This document shows, in pieces, positions 33,750 to 43,000 of a DNA stretch of 64,000 bases. Made by a program: the position numbers and the translations under genes. Origin of the DNA: Eubacterium sp. GTDB lineage: Bacteria; Bacillota; Clostridia; Lachnospirales; Lachnospiraceae. The stretch covers positions 31,009 to 95,008 of the forward strand of contig JAAWDZ010000060.1 in NCBI GenBank assembly GCA_022794015.1, written 5' to 3'. The notes below the pieces were generated by a model that did not search any database, was not told where the DNA came from, and saw nothing but the letters and a program-made list of their open reading frames with translations. Position 1 is the first letter of the stretch. Every line of letters begins with the position of its first letter.

Positions 33750-35723
33750 ATGAAAATGAAAATTACGTTAAAAGACGGCTCCATAAAGGAGTACGCAGAA
33801 GCAAAATCAGTCTATGAGATTGCAAAAGATATCAGTGAAGGACTGGCAAGAGTTGCCTGTGCCGGAGAGGTGAATGGAGAAATTGTGGATTTGCGGACAC
33901 AAATTTGTAAAGATGTCGAATTGAATATCGTTACTGCAAGCGATGAGGAGGGTTTAAAGGTTATCCGGCATACAGCAGCGCATGTAATGGCAGAAGCTGT
34001 AAAACGCCTGTATCCGAATGTGAAGGTGACGATTGGGCCTGCGATTGAGGACGGATTTTACTATGATTTTGACGCCCAGCCTTTTTCCAGGGAAGATTTG
34101 GACAAAATTGAAGCGGAGATGAAAAATATTATCAAAGAAGGACATGAAATTACCCGTTTTACCCTGTCAAGGGAAGAAGCGATCCGGTTTATGCAGGAAA
34201 AAGACGAGCCGTTTAAGGTAGAATTGATTGAGGACTTACCGGAAGATGCCGTAATTTCATTTTATGATCAGGGAGGTTTTGTGGATTTGTGCGCAGGGCC
34301 GCATCTGATGAGCACGAAAGGGATTAAAGCCTACAAATTAATTTCATCTTCTATGGCATATTGGAGAGGCAATTCCGAAAAGGCGCGTTTGCAGCGTATT
34401 TACGGAACTGCATTTTATAAAAAAGAAGATTTAAAGGCGCATCTGGAGAAATTAGAGGATGCCAGGAAACGGGATCACAACAAACTGGGCCGGGAGATGG
34501 GATTGTTTACGACAGTAGATGTGATTGGACAGGGGCTGCCGTTATTTACGCCGAAGGGCACAAAGATGATTATGAAGCTGCAGCGCTGGATTGAAGATCT
34601 GGAAGAAAAAGAATGGGGTTATGTCCGTACCAGGACGCCACTGATGGCGAAATCGGATTTGTATAAGCTTTCAGGCCACTGGGATCACTATAAAGACGGT
34701 ATGTTTGTATTAGGAGACGAAGAGGTGGACAAAGAAGTATTTGCTCTGCGACCAATGACATGTCCATTCCAGTATTATGTATATAAAAATGAGCAGCATT
34801 CTTACCGCGACCTGCCGTACCGTATGGGCGAAACGTCTACTTTATTCCGTGCGGAGGATTCCGGAGAAATGCATGGGTTAACCCGTGTGCGCCAGTTTAC
34901 TATTTCCGAGGGGCACCTGATTGTACGTCCGGATCAGATGGTAGATGAGTTCAAAGGCTGTCTTGCCCTTGCGAAATACTGTCTGCAGACATTGGGTGTG
35001 GAAGAAGACGTGACATATCATCTGTCCAAATGGGATCCAAACAACAGGGAAAAATACATCGGTGAACCTGAGGTATGGGAAGAAACAGAACAGCATATGC
35101 GCAATATTTTAAATGAACTGAATATTGACTTCGTAGAAGATATCGGAGAGGCTGCTTTTTATGGCCCCAAAGTGGATATCAATGCCCGGAACGTATACGG
35201 CAAGGATGATACGATGATTACGGTTCAGTGGGACGCGCTGCTTGCGGAGCAGTTTGACATGTACTATATCGATCAGAACGGCGAAAAGGTTCGTCCATAT
35301 ATTATTCACAGAACCTCACTGGGATGCTATGAAAGGACTCTGGCATGGCTGATTGAAAAATATGCCGGTAAATTCCCGACCTGGCTTTGTGCCGAACAGG
35401 TACGCGTACTTCCAATTTCTGAGAAATATGAAAATTATGCCGAGACTGTCCGTAAAGAACTGGCAAAAAATGGAATTGACGCTACTGTAGATAACCGTTC
35501 CGAAAAAATTGGTTTTAAAATCCGTGAAGCAAGGCTTGACAAATTGCCTTATATGCTCGTAGTCGGGCAAAAAGAAGAAGAAGACGCCACAGTATCCGTG
35601 CGCAGCCGTTTTGCAGGAGATGAAGGCAGCAAGCCTTTGTCAGAGTTTATAGAGGCGATAAAAAAGGAAATTAATTCCAAGGAAATTCGAAAAGAAGAGG
35701 CAACAGAGGAAAAGAAATCATAG
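33750..35723 (+). CDS. thrS: Threonyl-tRNA synthetase
   Basis: ThrRS charges tRNA-Thr. The 657 residues include an N-terminal TGS domain (LKDGSIKEYAEAKSVYEIAK), an editing domain with HTAAHVMAEAVKRLYP near residue 73, the class II catalytic core (LRPMTCPFQYYVYKNEQHSYRDLP and the GCYERTLAWLIEKYAG region), and the C-terminal anticodon-binding domain. The start is ATG 33750 or ATG 33756; the ribosome binding site AAAGGATGG is nearer the first. Expression is controlled by the upstream T-box. Confidence 0.97.
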   Translation: MKMKITLKDGSIKEYAEAKSVYEIAKDISEGLARVACAGEVNGEIVDLRTQICKDVELNIVTASDEEGLKVIRHTAAHVMAEAVKRLYPNVKVTIGPAIEDGFYYDFDAQPFSREDLDKIEAEMKNIIKEGHEITRFTLSREEAIRFMQEKDEPFKVELIEDLPEDAVISFYDQGGFVDLCAGPHLMSTKGIKAYKLISSSMAYWRGNSEKARLQRIYGTAFYKKEDLKAHLEKLEDARKRDHNKLGREMGLFTTVDVIGQGLPLFTPKGTKMIMKLQRWIEDLEEKEWGYVRTRTPLMAKSDLYKLSGHWDHYKDGMFVLGDEEVDKEVFALRPMTCPFQYYVYKNEQHSYRDLPYRMGETSTLFRAEDSGEMHGLTRVRQFTISEGHLIVRPDQMVDEFKGCLALAKYCLQTLGVEEDVTYHLSKWDPNNREKYIGEPEVWEETEQHMRNILNELNIDFVEDIGEAAFYGPKVDINARNVYGKDDTMITVQWDALLAEQFDMYYIDQNGEKVRPYIIHRTSLGCYERTLAWLIEKYAGKFPTWLCAEQVRVLPISEKYENYAETVRKELAKNGIDATVDNRSEKIGFKIREARLDKLPYMLVVGQKEEEDATVSVRSRFAGDEGSKPLSEFIEAIKKEINSKEIRKEEATEEKKS

Positions 35724-35752
35724 AATATTTTTTATCGAACGTCCAAATACTA

Positions 35753-35783
35753 AGTCCGGTCAGTAATATCTGGCCGGATTTTT
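35753..35783 (+). terminator. Terminator of thrS
   Basis: TCCGGTCAG/CTGGCCGGA stem (one T-G pair) with a 6-base loop TAATAT, followed by TTTTT. It lies between thrS and the Cys-rich gene, just ahead of the latter's ribosome binding site, so it may also cut transcription into that gene. Confidence 0.85.
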
Positions 35784-35804
35784 AATAGAAAGGAATGGAT
35801 GTTT

Positions 35805-36119
35805 ATGACAAAATTACAATGTTCTGCAGTGAATTGTTACTACAATGATGACAGGTACTGCTGCAAAGGAGACATTATGGTAGAAGGCAGGGATGCCAGG
35901 AATGCAAAAGAAACCTGCTGCTCCAGTTTCCGGGAGCGTAAAGGAGATTCTGCTAGGAATTCGGTGAGCAGCCCGAAGCAAAAGATTGATGTAGACTGCC
36001 ATGCATGTAACTGCGTTCACAATGATGACCGCAAATGCTGTGCAGATCAGATTGGAATCGGCGGAGGACATGCATGTGAATGCCGTGAAACAGAATGTAC
36101 GAGTTTCTGCTGTAAGTAG
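35805..36119 (+). CDS. Cys-rich protein with two DUF1540 domains
   Basis: A 104-residue protein with two tandem copies of a Cys-rich unit: CSAVNCYYNDDRYCCKGDI...CCSSF (about 6-40) and CHACNCVHNDDRKCCADQI...ECTSF (about 65-101), joined by a Ser/Lys linker. This matches the DUF1540 pattern, common in Clostridia and probably metal-binding; the function is unknown. ATG 35805 is preferred, and ATG 35799 in frame is possible, with AAAGGAATGG as ribosome binding site. Confidence 0.87.
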   Translation: MTKLQCSAVNCYYNDDRYCCKGDIMVEGRDARNAKETCCSSFRERKGDSARNSVSSPKQKIDVDCHACNCVHNDDRKCCADQIGIGGGHACECRETECTSFCCK

Positions 36120-36201
36120 CAGGATTTTTATGGAGAAGATTTTTTGTCTTCAGAAAAACTCTTCTTTGATTTGAATATGAATCTGAGCTGAAGTCTGACG
36201 G

Positions 36202-36352
36202 TTACATTTCACACCCGCACCGCGCACTCCGATGCACGGCGGCAGAGGATGCACATTCCAGCCGTGAGGAAGGCGGTTCCTTGCAAAATGGCAACTTTCA
36301 CATCAAATAGCATGAAAGAGTCGTGGTTTACTGATATGGGTGTGAAATGTAA
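36202..36352. repeat. Intergenic element with 15-bp perfect terminal inverted repeats
   Basis: TTACATTTCACACCC (36202-36216) and GGGTGTGAAATGTAA (36338-36352) are exact inverse complements enclosing 121 bases that contain no ORF. Size and structure fit a miniature inverted-repeat element. No target-site duplication is obvious by eye. A large stem in an RNA is an alternative. Confidence 0.65.
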
Positions 36353-36355
36353 TCA

Positions 36356-36364
36356 TTTGTCGAA
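36356..36364 (+). promoter_or_regulatory. Spo0A box (0A box)
   Basis: TTTGTCGAA exactly matches the Spo0A binding consensus TTTGTCRAA. Two weaker matches, AATGTCACA (36377-36385) and AATGTCTAA (36419-36427), follow at and beyond the promoter. It is about 65-73 bases upstream of the expected start of transcription for the Spo0E-like gene. Confidence 0.6.
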
Positions 36365-36393
36365 ATCAGTGGAAAAATGTCACATAATTCTAT

Positions 36394-36422
36394 TTGATTT
36401 TTGTTGGATTACAGGGTAAAAT
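36394..36422 (+). promoter_or_regulatory. Promoter of the Spo0E-like gene
   Basis: -35 TTGATT (36394-36399), a 17-bp spacer and -10 TAAAAT (36417-36422). It gives a leader of about 130 bases before ATG 36558. Confidence 0.55.
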
Positions 36423-36557
36423 GTCTAAGAAGGGAGAAAAGAGGGGAATTCGGTAGGAAATTCAATTTACTGTTAACAGCTAATATTCCGAATGTATGTC
36501 AGAAAAAGGAGACAGACGGGAAGGTTGTCTGGATAAAGCATCAGATGGAGAACAGGT

Positions 36558-36749
36558 ATGAGAGAAATATTGGAATTACAGGAGGCTATTGAACGGCAGA
36601 GAAGCCTGGTAAACGCAATGATTGAGTATGGAACAGATGATGAGAATTTTATCAGAGAGAATCATAAACTGGATCGGTTAATTGAAATGTACTACATAGC
36701 ATTAGAGGAGGTTCAGGAAGGCAGGGTGTTAGCATATCAGGAGGACTAA
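36558..36749 (+). CDS. Spo0E-like sporulation regulatory phosphatase
   Basis: A 63-residue protein with the Spo0E-family pattern: an antiparallel helix pair with IERQRSLVNAMIEYG and the NHKLDRLIEMYY motif that corresponds to the catalytic S/NQxLDxLI region. Spo0E-type proteins dephosphorylate Spo0A-P and so restrain sporulation. GGAGAA precedes ATG 36558. A consensus Spo0A box lies upstream, which would allow negative feedback. Short length limits certainty. Confidence 0.75.
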   Translation: MREILELQEAIERQRSLVNAMIEYGTDDENFIRENHKLDRLIEMYYIALEEVQEGRVLAYQED

Positions 36750-37075
36750 ACAAAGGGAGTTGATACATCAGCTTGGAGGAGCTGGTGTTTTTTTCTGTAA
36801 AAGACAGATTGATGCTGTCAGAAACAGACTTTCTTTGCCGCCGGGATATTTGGAGTGTTAGGTCACAAGATCTATAAAATGAAAACAAAAAATATAGAAT
36901 TTGTTCTTGTAAACTTTATAGGATTTTATAAACTAAAATAGAATGAGTTTATCCATGCGGTTTGTGGAATGAAAATCGAAAGGAGGATAAAACAGAACAG
37001 AATAAGCAGCCGGTTTTGGGACGTGCATGCAGTCCTGGAAACGGAAAACGTGCATGCAGGAAAAGGAGGATGAAG
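36750..37075. other. Region upstream of the giant beta-galactosidase
   Basis: After the terminator, the A/T-rich stretch 36890-36950 contains a weak promoter candidate (TTGTTC 36901-36906, 18-bp spacer, TTTATA 36925-36930). A 34-codon ORF runs 36969-37073 and ends on the Shine-Dalgarno/start region of the next gene. A 12-bp direct repeat ACGTGCATGCAG occurs at 37021-37032 and 37048-37059. Confidence 0.5.
36765..36794 (+). terminator. Terminator of the Spo0E-like gene
   Basis: ACATCAGCT/AGCTGGTGT stem with loop TGGAGG, followed by seven T residues, 15 bases after the stop codon. Confidence 0.9.
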
Positions 37076-40000
37076 ATGAAGAAAGCAGTGAAACGACTGG
37101 TGTTGACAACTTTGATACTTTTTACAGCGCTTGGTATTACAGGTGGAAAAGCATCAAAAGTCAATGCAGAAACAGTGACTGGCCAGGAATGGACGACACC
37201 GGAAAAGGTCCGGGTCAACCAGACGGATGCCAGGTCGGCAATTATTCCATTTAATGATGTGGAATCAGCAAAACAAAATCCGACGTTACGCTCAGGGAAG
37301 AGTTCGCCGAATTACATTGATTTGAATGGTACATGGAAATTTAACTGGGTATCCAAACCGGCAGAAAAGCCGGATATCACAGATGTGACCAGTATACCCG
37401 AAAATTATTTTGATATTACCGTTCCTTCCAGCTGGCAGACCAATATGCAGTATGCCGGATGGAAGGGCGATGAGATTGACTGGCCGATATACAATAACCA
37501 GGAGTATCCCTGGCAGGCGTCCAGTAAAAGCATACCGGGACAGCCTATGGGCAACGGCTCCGCGGCGCCGACAGCTTATAACCCGGTCGGTACGTATATG
37601 AGGACGGTTACGATAGATGAAAAGGATATGGGAAACCGCTTCATCATTACGTTTAACGGTGTGGAAGCAGGTTTTTACCTGTATGTCAACGGCCAGGCGG
37701 TCGGATACGACGAGGACAGTTTTACAACAGCAGAGTTTGATATTACAGATTACCTGCACGCAGGGGAAAATCTGATTGCTGCTCAGGTGTATCATTATAC
37801 GACAGGCAGTTACATAGAAAACCAGGATATGATTTATTATGCGGGAATTCACCGTGACGTTTATATTACAAAACAGCCAAAGGTGTCGATTTTCGATTAT
37901 AACGTAGAGACAACTTTTGACAATCACAATTACGAAAAGGCAAACCTGGAATTAAAGGTAGACGTTGCCAATATCACGGATGCGGCAGCGGCGCGCAAGG
38001 TACGTGTTTATCTGTATGATGATAAGGGAACGGTTGTTTCGGCAGTAGACGGACTGGAGCAGAATGTAAATCCCACGGCAGGCGGTGAAGGCACTGCTGT
38101 GTTTACGGCGCAGGTTTCCAACCCGAAGCTGTGGTCTGCAGAAATTCCAAACCTCTATACACTTGTTATAGCTTTATGCGATAATGACGGCAATATTATT
38201 CAGACAGTCGGAAAGAGGATTGGCTTCCGCGAGTTTTATGTGGAGGGCGACAGTAAAAATTCCGAGATGCGCATCAACGGGCAGAATATTGAATTTTATG
38301 GCGTGTGCAGGGGTGAAGCAGATCCTGCGGGCGGACATCATGTTCCTTACGAGACAATTGTCAAGGATGTGCAGAACGCCAAGCAGTTAAATATCAACGC
38401 AATCCGTACGAGCCATTTTCCGCCGGATCCCAATCTGATCGAGCTGGCGGACGAGTACGGGCTTTACATTATGGACGAGGTTAATGTGGAGTCCCACAAT
38501 GCGCGTACCATGGGCATTCCGGCGGACGCACAGTATGAAAGCGAAAGCGGGAGGGTTTTCCCAGGTAATGACAGACGTTACCAGAATGCAATGGTAGATC
38601 GTATGACCAGCATGGTAATGCGGGATAAGAACAATGCGTCCGTTATCATTTATTCCCTTGGAAACGAAGCGGGTACGGATGTTTCCGACAAGCTTGCGCC
38701 GGATCCGCAGGAAGGAAACTTCAACCGCATGATCGATGTGATCAAGGCGTTAGACAGTGAAAAACTGATTCATTATCAGGGTTGGGTCGGCAATCAGCGT
38801 GTGGATATAGAAGGGACGATGTATCCGGCTCACAATAAGTTAAATCCTGGGGATAAGCCGTTTATTATGATGGAATACCAGCACTCTATGGGAAATACGG
38901 GCGGTGACTTTGAAAAATACACGGATGTGTTTGAGGCATCTCCGCGTTTCCAGGGCGGTTTTATCTGGGATTATGTCGATCAGTCCGCTTATACGCCGAA
39001 AGATGGCAAGGGCGGTTCTGGACTGACAAGGGATGATTTGTTCTTTGGATTTGACCACAGCTGGAAACAGAACAGTGACGATTACAATTTCTGTGTCAAC
39101 GGATTTATTTTTCCGGATCGTACGTGGTCGCCGCAGGCATATGAAATCAAGTACTATTATCAGGATTTGAAATTTACGCAGACTGCGGCGCAGGCAGCGG
39201 AAAACAAATTTACGATGAAAAACTTTAACCGTTTTCAGAATGCAAATTTCTATGAACTGACATGGTCTGTTCTGGAAAATGGAAAAGTTTTGGAAACGGG
39301 GATATTTACAGACGAAGAAGCCGATTTGCTTCCGCGACAGGGCAGTATCGGAGCACCGTCTGTACGGGAACTGACTGTACCGTTTACGGTGACAGAGCCA
39401 AAAGCAGGAGCGGAATATATCCTTCAGATTGATTATAAGCTGAAAGAAGATCTGGTCTATGCCCCAAAAGGGTATGTTCAGGGCAGCGAGCAGTTTGTAA
39501 TGGATATAAAAACAGAAGAGAAGATGGTAGAACTGGATACGTTGCCAGAGCTTACTACGGTAAATGGGGACAAAGAAGTTACCGTTACAGGTACGGCGGA
39601 CGGCAAAGCGTTTACCGTTGCTTTTGACAAAGAAACGGGACTTATGAGCACTTATCAGGTGGACGGCAAGAACTTGATTTCGAAAGCGCCGGTCGGGTCG
39701 TTTTTCAGGCCAGAGCCGGATCAGAATGCCGCAGTTGGCGGAACCGGATGGAAAGACGGAGGGGAAGCCTATGATAAATGGTATGGCCAGGGCGAAAATA
39801 TGAAAGACGTTACGGTCCACGTAACCTCTGTGATTCCAGAGGCAACTACAATCAGCGTTAAAGCCAGACTGCAGAATGACAGCGAATATGCTACTGAGTA
39901 TACGGTATACGGTAATGGCTTTGTAATGGTAAATGCCAAATTGACGCCGTCGGAATCTGCGCCTTCCCAATTGGGTGAATTTGGTATGTGGATGCAGGTG

Positions 40001-43000
40001 CCGGGTGAATATGAGAATATGACCTGGTATGGAAGAGGGCCGAGCGAGACTTACTGGAACCGGAAAGCCGGAAATATGGCAGGTGTATGGAGCGGAAGCG
40101 TAACCGATCAGTTTGTGCCGTATGTCAGGATTCAGGAGAACGGCAATAAGACGGATGTGCGCTGGCTGGCACTGCAAAATGAGGAAGGAGAAGGCCTACT
40201 GGCCAGCATGGTTTACGGCAGCGGATATACGGGAGATATGCTCGAAGCGGTTGCGCTGCATTATACGCCGGGCGAACTTTCTACGCATCAGTCCGGCAAT
40301 TGGTATCCATATCAGGCAGAAGCAACGGAAGATGTGAATCTGCGTCTGCTGCTGCACCAGAAGGGTGTCGGGAATGTAACCTGGGCAACAGAGCCCGTCA
40401 GCGCGGTAATCAATAAGTCGAATTCTAAGCTGCTGGAATATTCCTATATGCTGATGCCGCTGTCAAAGGACGACGATCCGATGGAGAAATCCAAAGTGGT
40501 GATGGGAGAACTTCCAGAGCTTCCGGCTATTACTTCTATCAAGGTTGACGGCAAGGTACTGTCGGATTTTGATCCAAACCAGATGGAATATACGGTTGTG
40601 CTTCCATCCGGCTATACAGGAATTCCGGATGTAACTGCGACAGGGCCGTCCACGCTTGATATTTCATGTGCGCAGGCAGAGGCGCTTCCGGGTACGGCGG
40701 TAGTGACGGTGGCATATACTTCCCCGGATACGGGTATGGTAACAAAAACTGAATATAAAGTTATATTTGATCCGGGTACCAGAGAGATAGAGCGTCCGCT
40801 GAGCAATCTTGTAACGGTTCCGTCGATTCAGGCGGAGACGCCGATGATCCATCCGGGTGGAAGGCTGTTGTTTGCATATTCCGGATATAACGGAATTTAT
40901 CAGAATACTTCGGAAAAAGGCGCATTGCTGACTACAGGTCCCTCCGGTGGTGAGAAGACCTATGAAACCGGTTTTGCCGGGAATGCGGAACAGATTCTGG
41001 ATATTGATATCTCTTCTTTGGATGCAATGACATTTTCGGGCGTAGGCGGAATCGACTGGGCTTTAAAAGCAAATAACTCTAAATCTACTATTATATTTGA
41101 GGTATGGGCGCATAAGGATGTCAGTGCGCTGACAGAGGAGTATTATAAAAACCCAGACAATATCAACAATGATAAAAACGGAAATGGTACGGCAGATTGG
41201 ACGGCGTCCGGCTGGACAAAGGTGGCATCGTCTGCGTTAATTACCGGAAATGCAAAAGAACCCAAACACATATTTGACAAAATACCAATGACATATGAGG
41301 ATGGAGATGCCGTAAAATCTTATGAAGCAATCCGCCTCGTTATGAATGCAAATGGCAATAACGGCCACGATCAGGGAGTATGGGGAGATCCAAGGATTCA
41401 GTGCATTACAGAGGAATGGCCCGGCAGCGGTTTTGAAGAACCGAAAGAAGATACCGTAGAGATCAAGGTCAATGGTGTTGCTTTGGAGAATTTTGATCCT
41501 GCTGTCAAAGAATATAATGTAAAATTAAGCTATGGAATGGAACTGCCAGTGGTGACAGCCTTTGTACGGGATCAGGGCGGCGTTGTTCCGGTTAAAATTT
41601 CTGAAATTACACAGGTGCCGGGTGATGTGACATTATCTTATGACAATGGGGTACCGACAGAATATACGATTCATTTTACAAAAGATGCGGCGATCGAAGG
41701 AGAAACAGCTTATCTGTCAGATGTGGTTGAGATTCCAAAGCTGAACGGGCCGGCTTCTGTCAGAAATGGAAATCTCCTGTATGCATACTCTGGCGCAGGG
41801 GCGATTTATACAGACAGAAGCGAAGGAAACGGAACGGATACGGCGCTTAAGCTGCAGAATGGCGATACAGCAGAAACTTATGAGCATGGTTTTGCCGGAA
41901 AGGCACAGCAGGTCATTGATATTGATATTTCGAGCCAGAGGGCCGGAACTTTCCGGGCTAAGGCAGGTATTGACGCGGCAATGAAACCGGCTGGCAGTAC
42001 GCAGGGTTCTGAAGGGCCGACCGTACAGTTTGAAGTATGGGGACATAAAAATATTACCCGTCTGGATTACAGCAATACAAATCTGACTGCAGATGGAACG
42101 GATCAGGAAGATTTTGAAACAGAAGGCTGGGTGAAGTTAGCGGTATCTCCGGTGATGTCCAATGGAGATTATAACGGTACGTTAGAAGTACAGAGCGGTA
42201 CCTGTACATTTAATGTTGATCTGACATATCTTGACGGCAGAAACGCAAAGAGCTACGAAGCGCTGCGTCTTGTTATGAATCCGGTCAACGGCAGCAATGC
42301 AGACGATCAGGGCGTCTGGGCGGATGCCAGAGTAGATTTTGTGAAAGAAGAAACTCCGATCATGTCTATGCCGGTATTGGATGATGCGAAGATTGTAGCA
42401 GATGAAAACGGAGTCAGCCTGCCGATCTTAATTTCTGGTATTGACACAGGCACGGATCGTATGTTTGACATTATGTTTGCAGCGTATGATGCAGACGGCC
42501 GTATGGTTGGCTTTACAAAAGAGCATTTTAATGCAAAAGATACCGGGGCGAATATTGATGAAACAATACGCGTGAATTATGATGTGGCAGCAGCTTCGGA
42601 TGCGAAGCTGGCATTTATGGTATGGATGGATGAAGATGCGGTATCTCCTGTATACGGAGTCTTTACCGGAACCAAAGAGGGCGGATTTGCAGCTGCAAAC
42701 CTCCCATATATCAATACAATTGCCGAAAATCCACAGGCTTCTTTAAGCATTGATCCGGAAAAGAATACGGTAACAGTACAGGGCAGCGGCTTTACGCCGA
42801 ACAGTACGCTGACGCTTTATGCGGTATATGAAAATGAAGACATTGCGTCAGTACGCGCAGCTGCCGGAAGGGGGCCGGACTATGTAGCACAGACAACATG
42901 TGATTCCGCAGGTAAATTCAGCTATACATATCTGTCTAACTATGATTTAGAGGAAACTTCTATCGTGGAAGCAACTGTTGGAGGACAGGGATTGCAGTCC

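Larger units (their letters stand above)
36120..36557. other. Gene-free region before the Spo0E-like gene
   Basis: The 438 bases contain a segment bounded by 15-bp perfect inverted repeats (36202-36352), a Spo0A-box match (36356-36364) and a promoter (36394-36422), listed separately. The 36401-36592 ORF of the track uses a TTG start without a ribosome binding site and is not supported. Confidence 0.75.

Noticed and set aside
36401-36592. 63-residue ORF upstream of and overlapping the Spo0E-like gene
   Set aside because: It has a TTG start within the -10 region of the predicted promoter and no ribosome binding site. The downstream 36558 ORF has both a start signal and family motif.
38840-40177. 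445-residue minus-strand ORF inside the beta-galactosidase gene
   Set aside because: It mirrors the GH2 coding frame and has no ribosome binding site or recognisable domain. The plus-strand frame is clearly coding with catalytic motifs.
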